DNA of 41,801 bases from Rhizophagus sp. LPA8_4_AMF. Lineage: Eukaryota; Glomeromycota; Glomeromycetes; Glomerales; Glomeraceae. The stretch is from the NCBI GenBank assembly GCA_021464525.1, contig JADRCO010000235.1:1-41801 (forward strand). The letters are read 5' to 3'. A program made the position numbers and the translations under genes. The notes below the pieces were generated by a model. It searched no databases. It had not been told where the DNA came from and worked only from the letters and a program-made list of their open reading frames with translations. This document shows, in pieces, positions 22,235 to 33,631 of this stretch; within the stretch, counting starts at the first letter, position 1, and every line of letters starts with the position of its first letter.

Positions 22235-24439
22235 TTAAGCAGTTGTATCGACTTCTTCCGTTTCTTCTAAACATTTGGTACATGTGCAATTAAACCGCCA
22301 TCTTGTTTCCAATTCACTTCTTCTGTTACTACAATTTCTGTCTCCAACTCTGATATAGCTAACTCTCAATTCTTCTCCAGCTTTGATAGGTTTAGTAGCA
22401 ACAATAGATAATACATTATTATTATCAGGAAACCTTACTTCTGTATTTGGACTACAACTATGAGCAAGGTATGAAGCAACTCTGTAGAAACCAGCACCAA
22501 TAACATTTGGTTGACTGCTACGTACAGTTTCTTCCAAATTCTATTATTTAAAATAATTGATTATAAGTAATGAGCGTAATATAATAACATTTAAGATATA
22601 ATGATAATTATTATAAATACCTCTTTTATATTATGATCAGTATGTATACCATAAGCATTATACAAAAGTTTACCTTTAAGCATTAAATATCTTTCTTCAG
22701 AGATAAATTCTTCCATACCAGGCACTTTTGTTTCAAATAAATCTCTCATCAATTTAATTTCTTTGGACTCTTTATCAGAAGGGTTAACTGATAAAAATCT
22801 TAATCGTTCAATATGATCCCAAGTGCTATATTCTTCTTCAATTCCAGTAGCAACTTTCTGTGTTTCTTCATGTACCATTTTGGCCAAAAATCTAGCGATC
22901 ATTAAAGGATATTTGACTTTTCCTGATTTAACCGAATCCTTTAATCTAGCTTCTTTACTAGAAGGAGAATCATCTCTAGTTGTGAAAAGAAGAGTCTCAT
23001 ATTCTGTCATTGCTTTATCTTTGCATGATTCGGAACAATAAATAGCACCAAATAGATCACTTTCATCGACGAATTTTGCACCATTCAATTCTTTGAGACA
23101 ATAACTGCAAAATTCATTACCCTATATCATAACAATTTTAAATGAGATTCAACTAAATTTTCAAATCATGAAATAAAATATAAGTAGTAAGATGTCATCT
23201 CATAAAGTAAATATTTAAAGAAATATGAGAGACCAGCTAACTAAGAATTATTTATATTAATTACAATATCGATTAGTTTATCTATATCAAATTTCCAATA
23301 AAAAACTCAATATATAAATGAGTATATTTGGAACTCAATATATAATTGAGTAACTCTATTTGGAAATTATAATGTTTATCTTTTATACAATATTCATCAC
23401 CGATTTCTTAGGTTGTATGCGTTTTTTTATAATATATAGTATTAAAATATTATATTTCAAAAAATACATACTTCAAGGCTTGGATCTAATGCAGAAGCAA
23501 TAGGATGTTCAACAAAGATGACATCACCAGGTTCGAAATCTTTTGTGGAAATGAGAGCGCGACGAACAAGGTCATCAGATGTTGAACTTTGATTGACTTC
23601 TTGTACCTTGACATTCATTTCTTTTGGTGGAAAATTTTCAAAATATTCTGCTTGCTTTTTCTTCACCTACGTCGTAGGTGAATAACAAATAATGAATTAT
23701 GTTCATTTCATTATTAACAAAAAATATAAACAATTATATACAATAATTTAAATTTTTTAATATTAATTATTCCTCCGAGACTTGATTTTCTACCTCAATG
23801 CTCATCATTTCATAAACCAAAGTGAAAACAGCTTCGGGTATGGTCTTTTGATATATCATAATTAATTCCACTGGATTAGGATAAACTTTCAATGCTTTAT
23901 AGAAACAGAGAGCAGCGTCGTGATAACCAGATTCACCTAAATTTATAAAATAAAATTAATTGTTGAGAAAACTAATGTATAAAAATTATATATTAAACTA
24001 GCATATACTCACCTCCGGCGAACAAATTTTCACCTTTAGCCACTTGGTCCATAAAGTATTTTTCTTTTGCAGCAACATCAGTAGGGAAACTTTCACTACC
24101 AACTTGTTCGACAGCTTTCCTAAGAAAATCAGTCGTCTTAACTTTGGATTCTTCTGCAGCAGCCCTTCTTGCTTTCGCTGCTTTTCTCTTATTCTTTTCT
24201 AAAAGTTTTTAATATTATCAGTTATTATACATAAAAATTTTTAATATATGATCAGAAAAAGTTATTCATAAATTATTTGACATTACAAACTTTGTAGTCA
24301 AAAGTTCTCAATTATACTCACTTAATTTCCTTCGGAAGTCTGGGTCGGTTTGTCGTAAGTAGTCCCAGTATACGGCATAACCAATGCCGACTATTGCGAC
24401 GGCACATATACCAAGAACAACTGATTTCTTTATCTCCAT
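22235..24439 (-). CDS. TOM20-SMYD/SET fusion (long splice form)
   Basis: Six minus-strand exons (24439-24322, 24198-24013, 23936-23794, 23666-23472, 23121-22621, 22540-22235) join in phase to 482 aa. Residues 1-149 are TOM20: a membrane anchor (about 7-24), a basic linker and the TPR-like receptor domain. A linker (VKKKQAEYFENFPPKEMN) follows. Then come the SMYD parts: N-terminal SET strand (LISTKDFEPGDVIFVEHPIA), a reduced CxxC...CxxxC zinc site (C219, C222, C243, C247), helical insert, core SET (GFYRVASYLAHSCSPN, then EELRVSYI) and a post-SET CxCxxC (C466, C468, C471). The Asn usual in NHSCxPN is Ala (A407). SMYD proteins methylate lysines; activity here is unproven. The long form requires intron 23667-23793, which contains the stop of the short form. 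A separate SET gene starting at M166 is the alternative. Confidence 0.62.
23767..24439 (-). CDS. TOM20: Mitochondrial import receptor TOM20 (short form)
   Basis: Three exons (24439-24322, 24198-24013, 23936-23767) give 157 aa ending VENQVSEE. The N-terminus (MEIKKSVVLGICAVAIVGIG) is a single outer-membrane anchor followed by YAVYWDYLRQTDPDFRRKL and a very basic KNKRKAAKARR stretch, as in fungal TOM20. The receptor domain holds FMDQVAKGENLFAGGESGYHDAA (given here in pieces of one TPR) and FYKALKVYPNPVELIMIYQKT, the groove that binds presequences in the cytosol. TOM20 hands precursors to TOM22/TOM40. The gene shares all its exons with the predicted TOM20-SET fusion; only reading through the donor at 23793 reaches this stop. 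The length is slightly below the ~180 aa usual in ascomycetes. Confidence 0.85.
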
Positions 24440-25399
24440 AAGAATTATAACTACTAATTTAATTTGAAAAGAAAAAAAAATTGAAAAGATGACAAAAAAT
24501 TTTTTTTTTTGGTTTGGTAAGGATGATCAAATCAGGGACTTACTGGAACATCATTTGATATTTATAATTTTCAATCATTATGTGTCAAAATACGCGCAAA
24601 AAAAATTTTTTTTTTTTTTTTTTTTTTTTTATCAGGCTTTTTCAGCCTTCATGCCGCTCTATCATGCCTTTTTGCAGGTAATATTTTTTAATATTTTTTT
24701 TTTTTGTTTTAAATGCGTTTGTTTTTTGATTGCGCACGTTTCTCAATATTAAAAAATAAATAAAAATAAATTTGTTATTCCTAAACAATTAATCACATGT
24801 AATGTGCTTTTTCGTAATATCATATAGCTTATTAAAATCTGATAAATCTGAATAAATCTGATGATAAATGGCGATGTAATTATTGGCAACATCCGGACCT
24901 CCCCGATCATACCAAATTCAATTATTTTCCCCGCTTTTTTTTTTAAAACAATGAAAAAAGAAAATATTCTTTGTTGCATGACCGTTTTTTATGTGTAAAA
25001 AAAAAAAGCCTTTTTTTCCTTTTTTTACCATATGAAATTAAAATTAAAAATTAGAAATATATCATAAATTTATTTTAGTACCTTTATTATCTGGGAGTGC
25101 CCAAAATTACCAGTACCAATCGATAATACTACTCGGGATACTATACATTCTACAAAATTTCAGGAATATTATATAATGCTAAAGGAAATAAATTTAATAA
25201 AATTGCCGATAGGATTATCAGCTTGTCCCAAAACTTGGTTCTAATGTTGAAATCTGGGAAACTGGCGGTCAACATAGCCTTTACGTTCATAGAAAATGTT
25301 GCACAAAATTTTAGACTTTTAGGTAAGCATTTAAATATATTTATTCATCACTTATTATAAAGATTATTTTAAATATAGTTAGTAATAATCTGTTTATTG
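24440..25399. other. Intergenic region with long T tract
   Basis: This is upstream of TOM20 and downstream of the GatC-like gene. It has a T run of more than 20 bases at 24605-24630 and several shorter ones. At about 25140-25330, plus-strand fragments such as YKISGILYNAKGNKFNKIAD followed by RIISLSQNLVLML read without stops, but I do not recognise them and neither side continues. Confidence 0.45.
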
Positions 25400-25982
25400 T
25401 CAGTAATTATTATTATTACCAGTTTTAACAACATAAAATTCTTTATATAAAACACTAGCTCTTTTCAATAATTCTCTTCCTTGATTTTCATTTTTATCTT
25501 CTTCATTTTCTTCTTCCTCTTCTTCTTCTTCATATAAATTCAAATTAATTCCATCTTCCAAGATACTTCTCATAGGTTTAACATTAGTAACATCAACATC
25601 TTGTATAAGTTTGACAAAATAACAAAGCAAGTTAATATCTTGAATTAACTGGGAATCTTCTGTAGGAGATGTTGAACGTAAATTTGATAATTTAAGTAAT
25701 GTTTTATATTCTTCTTGTGATATAATTGGTTTAGAAGTTGTATCAGGACAAGTAATAATGGGAGGTAAAAGTGAGCGAACTGACCAAGTTGGTTTTTCTG
25801 GCTTTAAAAAATTTACAAAATTTAAATGATTTAAAATTTAATAAAAAATGATCATCAAAACTTACCAAATCATGTTCATCAATTATAGTTGAAGAATTAT
25901 TATATCTCATCTGTATAAATTTTTTCAAATAATTTCTTTTAAAAGATATCATATTATTTTTTGTAATAAAATTTCGAAACAT
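25400..25982 (-). CDS. Mitochondrial GatC-like subunit of glutamyl-tRNA(Gln) amidotransferase
   Basis: Two exons (25982-25866, 25801-25400) joined in phase 0 give 172 aa. The N-terminus (MFRNFITKNNMISFKRNYLK) is rich in basic and hydroxylated residues without acids, like a mitochondrial presequence. The middle (YKTLLKLSNLR ... LIQDINLLCYFVKLIQDVDV, then TNVKPMRSIL) matches the helical GatC pattern of a short helix pair ending in a V-D-x-x-x-V-x-P-M motif. GatC clamps GatA and GatB, which convert Glu-tRNA(Gln) to Gln-tRNA(Gln) in the mitochondrion. An acidic run of about eight Glu (with E/D/N beyond) interrupts the C-terminal region. Identification rests on the motif pattern, so other mitochondrial small helical proteins are possible. 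Confidence 0.68.
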
Positions 25983-26635
25983 CGTGAATACTCCGAACCA
26001 ATCAGATGGACTGAGTTAAATATAATAATAACAACGGAATAATTAATTTTCCCAATTTCTCCGGACCAATTAGATTCTGCAAGAAATATCAAATATCAAT
26101 AAAATTAAAAATAACTTTACAAAATTTAGAATTATAATAATTACTCTATTTTTGAATACTAAAGATAAGATTGTAATTTTAAAAGGGGCAAAGAATTAAT
26201 GTGTATCAGATTAATATCGAATAGTGCCTTTGATGTGTTTCTGATTTTTATTCGATTATCACTGCACAATGATTTGATTTTCTTGATTTTAAAAACGCCT
26301 TTTTGATTATCAATAAAGATAATATTGATGAGTCAATGATTATTTTTGAGATTTACGATTTGTAAAATAAAACAAAGGTAATTTTGTTTTTTTTTTTATT
26401 TGCAGGAGAGAAAATTTCAAGATAATTTTATTGTATCCAAAAGATAAACCATTTATTTTTATCTAGTACAACTTTTCGTATTTTGTCAAATAGGAGTTTT
26501 GAAAAAAAAAAATTTATATTTTAAACCTTTTAAACCTTTTCATTTTTTTTCTTTAAAACTCTTCCCCTATTCTCCTTTCAAGTTTATTATAAATATTTTT
26601 TTTTCCATTGATCAAAATTAATAAATTAATAATAA
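25983..26635. promoter_or_regulatory. Divergent intergenic region GatC-like / ARG8
   Basis: 653 bp separate the two diverging starts. The plus-strand half near ARG8 is pyrimidine-rich (for example 26540-26580), as often seen before fungal start sites. No gene or named factor site is seen. Confidence 0.45.
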
Positions 26636-28145
26636 ATGTTTCGTTCTTCAACATTTTCGATAAATAATTTAAGTGCAGCAAAAATAAGTGGTAGATTTAT
26701 TAATGTAAGTCCCATTTTTTTTCAGAGAGCAACTAAGCAAACACCGTCATTTACAAAGCGTATCACCACTTCAGTCATGGCAGAGCAAAAGACCGAACAA
26801 AAGGTAATGCTGAATAAAAAAAAATAAATTATTTAATGATTTAATTATTGATTTAACCATCTCTTTATATTAGACATTGACTCATGCAGACGAGAATATA
26901 AATCCTAAAACGATAGAGTTATTAAATAAACAAGATAAATATACTATTAACACTTATAATAGACCTCCAATAGTTCTTACCAAAGGTAAAGGATGTTGGG
27001 TATACGATTTAGCTGATAGAAAATTTTTGGATTTTTCTGCTGGTATAGCAGTTAATGCTTTAGGACATGCTGATGCCGAATTAGCATCTGTAATAGCAGA
27101 TCAAGCAACAAAATTGGTTCATTTATCAAATTTGTATCATAACGAATATGCTGGTGAATTAGCTGAATTGTTAGTAAATATTACAAAAGAAGGTGGAGGT
27201 TTTGAAGCTGCTAGAGTATTTTTTTCAAATTCTGGTACTGAAGCTAATGAAGGTGCATTAAAATTTGCTAGAAAATGGGGAAAACATGTTAGTAAAGAAG
27301 GAAAAGAAAAATATGGTGTTATATCATATAACAATGCATTTCATGGTAGAACTATGGGTGCATTATCTGCTACTCCATCACCAAAATATCAAGCTCCTTT
27401 TTCTCCTTTAGTACCAGGTTTTGTTCATTCTATTTATAATGATATAGAAAAAATTCCTGAAGTTGTTAATGAAAATACTTGTGCTGTAATTGTTGAACCT
27501 ATTCAAGGTGAAGGTGGTGTTTGGGAAGCTACTGTTGATTTTTTGGAAGCATTAAGAAAAAGATGTAATGAAGTTAATGCATTATTAATCTTTGATGAAA
27601 TTCAATGTGGACTTGGACGTACAGGAAAATTATGGGCTCATCAACATCTTCCAAAATCTTGTCATCCAGATATATTAACCTTGGCAAAACCACTTGCAAA
27701 CGGTTTTCCAATTGGGGCCATAATTACCACCGAAAAAGTAGCTAATATCATAAAAATTGGTGATCATGGTACTACATTTGGTGGTAATCCATTGGCATGT
27801 AGGGCTGCTTTATCTGTTGTACGTCGTATTAATACACCCGAATTATTAAGTAATGTTAATAATGTAGGAGATTATTTCGTTAATGAATTCAAAAGATTAG
27901 CTTCAAAATATCCTTCTTTAATTACCAATATTAGAGGAAAAGGTTTAATACTTGGTATACAATTTTCTGTTGATCCAAGTCCTTTAGTAGGTTTAGCTAG
28001 GGAAAGAGGTTTATTAATTATTACAGCTTCTAATCAAACCGTTAGAATAATACCTCCTTTAATATTGAAAAAAGAAGAAGCTCAACATGGTGTTAAAATC
28101 ATAGAAGAAATTATTGATATTTTTGATAAACAACGCAGTAACTAA
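26636..28145 (+). CDS. ARG8: Acetylornithine aminotransferase, mitochondrial
   Basis: Two exons (26636-26803, 26874-28145) with a 70-nt phase-0 intron give 479 aa. Residues 1 to about 45 (MFRSSTFSINNLSAAKISGR, then RATKQTPSFTKR) look like a mitochondrial presequence. The rest is a complete class-III PLP aminotransferase: LDFSAGIAVNALGHADAEL, FFSNSGTEANEGALKFAR, YNNAFHGRTMGALSAT, VEPIQGEGGV, IFDEIQCGLGRTGKLWAH (cofactor Asp about 297), TLAKPLANGFPIGA with the Schiff-base Lys about 328, and HGTTFGGNPLACRAAL. It converts N-acetylglutamate semialdehyde to N-acetylornithine in arginine synthesis. Ornithine aminotransferase and GABA aminotransferase are more distant in these motifs. No defects are seen. 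Confidence 0.93.
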
Positions 28146-28192
28146 AAAAAATTTTTTTAAGATTATATAATTAATTGATTTTACTGTATTAT

Positions 28193-28218
28193 TATTTTAT
28201 TTTATTTTATTTTATTTT
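28193..28218. repeat. (TTTTA)n microsatellite
   Basis: Five consecutive ATTTT pentamers lie just 3' of ARG8, probably in its 3' UTR or immediate downstream DNA. Confidence 0.8.
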
Positions 28219-28424
28219 CTCGGGCTGTTTTTATTTTATCTTTTCTTAATTTATATAGAATGAACATAGTGTCACAGGTTCATTTCCCAATTTTGGTCAA
28301 AAAATTCAAATAAATTATTTAATTAACTTTCATATATAATTTATTGAAAGAAAAAATTGAAAATTATGTAACAAGAGACAAACTTTACTACTACATTATG
28401 TAAAAAAAGCAAGTAAGGTCCACT

Positions 28425-30993
28425 TTAAATTTCATCATCAGGACTATTTTCACAATCTACAGGAACATGGAAATCTTCTTCGTGAAGCCCGCCCCAAGGA
28501 TTTGACCCAATAACTTTAGCTTTAACACCAAGACCACGTTTTGCAAAACCTTTCCAAAGTTCACATTTATTTTCACCATTAGTTAAAATTTCATCTGATT
28601 GAATTATTGCATCACGCGCATCAATGAATGTTGGACGGCATGGTTGTAATTTCATACCATCAACGACCAATTGTAATGCTAATGTATTACCATGTTTTGG
28701 ATATTTAAGCGTATCAATGCCATCAGAAGTTGCTTTGGTTGTATACCACTTATATGAATCTTGATCTACCGTAGGAGGGAACCATTCTAATGTAAACCCA
28801 TGTTTTCCTACCAAGTTCCAATATACTTCATACAATATTTCTGCCCAAACCTCTCTTTTACAATAAATTGAGTGAAAAAGTAATAATTACAATTAATATT
28901 TGCCCCAAAAAAAAGGTTCAACAAAAAAAAATTATGTATAAATATATTTACCCTTTAGCATGAACACCCCAATACTCAGGTTTATCTATATGTTTATATG
29001 TTTCAGGATTAGTATCCTTCGAAGTAGAATACTACGTAAAGAATAGTTATAAGGTTAATATTAGTTTTTAATCAATATTTCACTTTTTTTTTAATATTTT
29101 ATACTTACAGGGTATTTTCTTATTCCATTATCTCCATTAGCCCAATTACCCATACCAAATTCTTTAGTACTATTAAATTCGGGTTTCATACGTAAAATGG
29201 TAGCAAAGAAATCTCCCCATCCTTCTCCCATACCACCTGATTCTCCCCATCCTAAACATCCACTATTAGCTGGTCCTCCTGTCAATCGTGTGGAAATTCC
29301 ATGAGAATATTCATGGACCTATTCATTATAAAAATTACTATATTGTTTTTTTTTAAAAAAAAAATGCTTATTTTGCTCTATAATTATCACTTACAATAAT
29401 TCCTGATTCTAAATCACCATCCCTCCATGGATTAGATATGTCCCAAACGTACATGCGCATCTTACCGTGTTGACCATCCGGAGGTGTGGCAAAGTTGGCA
29501 TTATTATATCCGGATCCATCTTGTGCGTTTGCAATTACTGGATCTCCTTCTCTGCCTCCTTTACCGTGGTTATTTTGTTGGAAGTTGCCAGCGACTTCAT
29601 TAAAACCATATCTATAAAACAAATCGTGAACCTGTTGAAAGGAAAGAGAATAAATTATATACTTAATATATATATGCATATTTTAAAAATATTTGGCGAA
29701 TTAATTTAATTGTAAATTTGTTTAAACCATTACCATGTTATTCCAGTAGAATAGATTGGTTACGGCAGCATCAATATAAGTTTTGGGTGGTTCAGATAAA
29801 TTCAATGGGAAATCAAATATTAAAAATTCAGTACCCTCGGGTCTATAATTATTTTCCCATTCCCATCTTCCATTTAAATTTTCTTGAGCATAAACATTAT
29901 TACCAATAGTATTGGTAAAATTTCTTTCCCCTTGACTGTGCCAGCCATTAGGTGAAGAAATAACATCATTAGGATCAGTAACTAATTCCCGATCACCATC
30001 TGAAGGATCATTTACACCTAATGGGAATATATTATAAGTTGCATCCGCAACCCAATCCATCAATGCAATTAATTCACCTGTATTAGCATTAATATGTGCA
30101 TGATACCAATTGTTTTCCATTTCAATTTGTAAGTCCCAAACCAATTGCAATGACATATCATCCAATTGAATATAATTTTGTGATATTTTAACTGGTGATA
30201 AAGCGAAAGGAACATTTTCAACCATTAAATAATCTTGATCATCAAATGATTCATAATATTGTAATTTTTCTGGTTTAATAGCTTGTTTATCAATGTATGA
30301 TGAAAACGAGTTTAATGCCTCAAATGGTGATATAATTTTTCCTGAATCATTAACCTTATATTTAACTGTATTATGTTTATCGCTACCTTTTACATTCTTT
30401 TTTCCATGATTTAAAAAATCTAAAGGACGAGTAGAAATATAAACTTGACGAGAATTAGAAGCGACAAAATATTTTCCATTTTTCATAAAAATATTCTCTT
30501 CTTCGGGTTGATTAGAGAAATCGGAACATTTATTTTGACCAAGTGATGGCGGTAAAACGAAACTATCACCATAAGAGATTACTCTACCATATTTGTCAAT
30601 GTTAACATTTAAGTCACCATTAACAACTTCTAATCCATTATAAATTTGTTTAATATATACATGAGTAACTCCGTTATGTTCCGATTTATATATATTTTTA
30701 ATTTTAAACTCAGCATCTGGATGAAGGCTTTCTTTAATGAATTTGATAGCAATTTCTTGAGCTGATAACTCTTCGTTTGGTGATGTTAATGCGCTAATGG
30801 AAGGGCCCGTAGTACGTAACGAATTTGGAACTACATATGATCGATGAGCAAGTTCCGGTCCAAAATTTCCTTTGCTTCTTGAGATGTTTGAAGTAGAGGT
30901 TAATTTATTATTAATAGCATGAGCTCTACTTTCGCTAGCTGCCAAGGCTAACAACGCCCATGTTATTAAAGTAATGGTCTTCGTTGGTTTCAT
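28425..30993 (-). CDS. Extracellular metalloproteinase, fungalysin (peptidase M36)
   Basis: Five minus-strand exons (30993-29734, 29631-29395, 29318-29109, 29031-28952, 28854-28425) give 738 aa. A signal peptide ([18 protein letters not shown]) is followed by the FTP propeptide and an inhibitory pro-region, both in the long first exon (420 aa). The M36 catalytic domain has HEYSH (H501, E502 as general base, H505) and the third zinc ligand in [11 protein letters not shown] (E531). The downstream [20 protein letters not shown] and [12 protein letters not shown] blocks are also typical. Fungalysins are secreted, self-activating zinc proteases that digest proteins such as elastin, keratin and plant chitinases. 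Exon 3 starts exactly at VHEYSH. All phases agree and no inactivating change is seen. Confidence 0.95.
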
Positions 30994-31600
30994 CTTTATC
31001 TTTAAATCGATTCCTTCGGTTAATTTCTTTAAATTCTATTTCATAAAAAAAAGCAAAGCGAAGGAAGGAATCCTAAAAAAAAAAATTGTATGAATGCACG
31101 CTTTACTTTATTTATATAAAAAATCCGAATATTTCTAATATTGTATAAGAAATATTGGGGTACAAAGGAAAAAAAGGGAAAATAAAGTGAATATTCGGAA
31201 TAACTTATTGTATAATAATCAGAAATATTATTATTTATTATTTATACAGGGCTAAAAAGTAGCCTTATGAGTGTGTCACTTGACAATCCACAAAGTTTTA
31301 AAAAGGTTTAATGTAAAACCTTCGTATGTTAGATAAGAGACAAATCAACAACGATAACCAATAATATATTAATCACAATACTTTGCGTTTAAAGTTAATC
31401 ATTTCAATGATAAACAGATCTTGCTAAATTAGGAGTAGATTGATTTATTTCTAAACGATACAAGCATACAATTTAGCTTATAAATTCCGTGATCAAAATA
31501 TTGTTTCTTAGCATTTCTGTAAGAGTATTAATCATTCTTGTTGTCAACTTTAAATCCACCTTCACCTCATAAAATCCTGTATTATTTTATTATTTTCATG
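30994..31600. other. Upstream region of the fungalysin gene
   Basis: This should contain the fungalysin promoter. Runs of A/G-rich sequence (31050-31085 and 31155-31185) are visible. No gene is seen. Confidence 0.45.
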
Positions 31601-32420
31601 CTTTTAGTCAACGCTAACTGAGAATGTTAATTTTGCGATCTTTTAATTTCTTCTGAGACTTACTTGTACAAACCTCATATTCCAACAAGTCTAATATTAC
31701 TATACAAGCCTTTGCCATATCTGCCCATATATTAGGTAAGGGAAATGTCGTTATTGTTAAGTAATATCAGAACTTGGGATTAATTCTGCAAATTAGTTCA
31801 TTACAGTCTTTAACATCTTTATGATCTTCATCTGATAATCCTCGAAATGTGCCCAATCATTTTTTATTAGATGTCCACTCATTTCAGTAACTGAGAATTC
31901 TTTAAGAAATAATAGTATTTTTTCCATTAGATCAGTTTCTCCGTATGAAACATATCATTTTTAGGTAAAGAATTCAGAGAGGATAGAAACGTTAACTATA
32001 CATGTTCCTTCAGACATCGGATCTTTAATGATTTTGATATCATGATCAATAATATTACCAAGAAACACCTTAATATCTTGCTCCATATTATCTTCTGTTT
32101 TTCTTCTTCTCTCTTTACATCACTACACATCTGTTCAACAATACTTTTGTCTAATGTACTTAAGAAACCATCCTTATCCTTAGAATTGATTAATTGAAGA
32201 AAGTAACATCATCATACTCTCGCTTTGTCTTCAGTGGATTTTTGTCAAGTTGATATTATGAGACTTTCTCTAATACAAATCCCAACTACAATCCAATAGT
32301 GTTTTTGCCACCAACAACTGTCTGATCCGCGTTATATTCTTTGCATCCTTTTCTTCTTTATCGTGGTTATACTTGGTTCCTTGTGAGCTGACTATAAAGA
32401 GATTCGGTTCTAGTCATTTA
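31600..32420 (-). pseudogene. Degraded coding region of unknown family (minus strand)
   Basis: On the minus strand, fragments in changing frames follow one another from 32420 to 31600: GTKYNHDKEEKDAKNITRIR, LLVAKTLLDCSWDLY, LINSKDKDGFLSTLDKSIVE, EQDIKVFLGNIIDHDIKIIK (then DPMSEGTC), GETDLMEKILLFLKEFSVTE and LPNIWADMAKACIVILDLLE. Each is stop-free and of ordinary amino-acid composition, but stops or frameshifts separate them. I do not recognise the family. It reads like one gene that has decayed, not random sequence. Confidence 0.45.
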
Positions 32421-32619
32421 TGAATATGTGTTGGAAAAGTATCATTAGTCTGGTGTACGAAGTTACAGCCACAGAAAAAAATTCAATTATATAAGCCTAA
32501 GTTTGTTAAACAAGTAGGAACCTTAGTTACCCACAATGAGTTTTGTAAATTCAATTGTTAATTTAATGCTTGCGCTTTTTTTCGGATGATTTGTAATTAG
32601 TAAGACTAGATTTATGTAT

Positions 32620-33270
32620 AGATTATTTCACTTTTTCGAGATACAGTTCTTCTTTGTCTCTAAGTTCTATGTTCCTTTCTTTCGGATGCCAAAATTCCAT
32701 ATGCTTTGGAACGTCAATGATAGCTAATAAAGATTTTGCCAAATTACCCATATTACTATTTCGACAGAAGGATTGACATAAACTTTCTCGTCTGTTTTCA
32801 TTGAATAAAGGGGTTGGCCTTTTTTTAAAGAACTTCACGGCCTTAAAGTCTTTTATCAATAACTCTCTTAAATATCGACATAATCTTGTAAAGGGAAGAA
32901 ATGTACCAGTTTCATAAGCAATTATGAAAGACAAGAGTTTGGAAATATAAATTCGAATGTTGAGCTATACTATTTACGTACTCACCTTTATGATTGAAAT
33001 AGCGTTTGAAAGTCACGGGTATTTAAAATTTTCGTATTAATGTTCTTTTGTAAAATTTTCAGGCATAACGTTATTAACCCTCTAACTCGCAATACCTCCC
33101 GAATAGCCTTTTCATTATTAATATGTCTGCAGACACCGAACAAAGAACCTACACAAAATCGTTTTACGGCTTTTCAAGCCTTTCTTTTTACATATCATTC
33201 ACGAAATAGCAGCCTTATGTTAATTTTATCAAGGGTGCTATTGAAATATGCATCGAAATTATAAACATCA
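32620..33270 (-). pseudogene. Second degraded minus-strand coding segment
   Basis: A 103-codon open stretch (32934-32623) contains TRLCRYLRELLIKDFKAVKF and SNMGNLAKSLLAIIDVPKHM. Upstream on the same strand, 33264-33040 gives NFDAYFNSTLDKINIRLLFR and, after a stop, KRFCVGSLFGVCRHINNEKA. No start, splice pattern or family could be fixed. It may belong to the same decayed locus as 31600-32420. Confidence 0.35.
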
Positions 33271-33631
33271 ATATTTGACGAATTATTGTTTGATATAGAG
33301 AGTTAATTGAGGAAGTGTATGGAAAAAAAATAACTTTAACACGTTAATGGATTGTAAATTTGTAGGTAAAGAATTGGTTAATGATTGTTGATCATTAGCA
33401 GGAAAATATTTGTATGAATTATATAATAGGGTTAGCACTTGTAAAAAGAATTAATGGAGGAAAAATCAGAACTTTCATTGTAATATAAATTGTTAGTGCC
33501 ATGATTTTCTACAATTAGTAACAAACAATTTGTTTAAAAATCATTTTATTATGACTTTTCTCACAAGCAAGTTTTTAAACCTGAAGTATTATTATTTAAA
33601 CCGAATCAAGATTTATTCATCGGTTCTTATA
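33271..33631. other. Intergenic DNA, 3' flank of the GDSL esterase gene
   Basis: AT-rich, with no gene, RNA or clear repeat seen. Confidence 0.45.
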
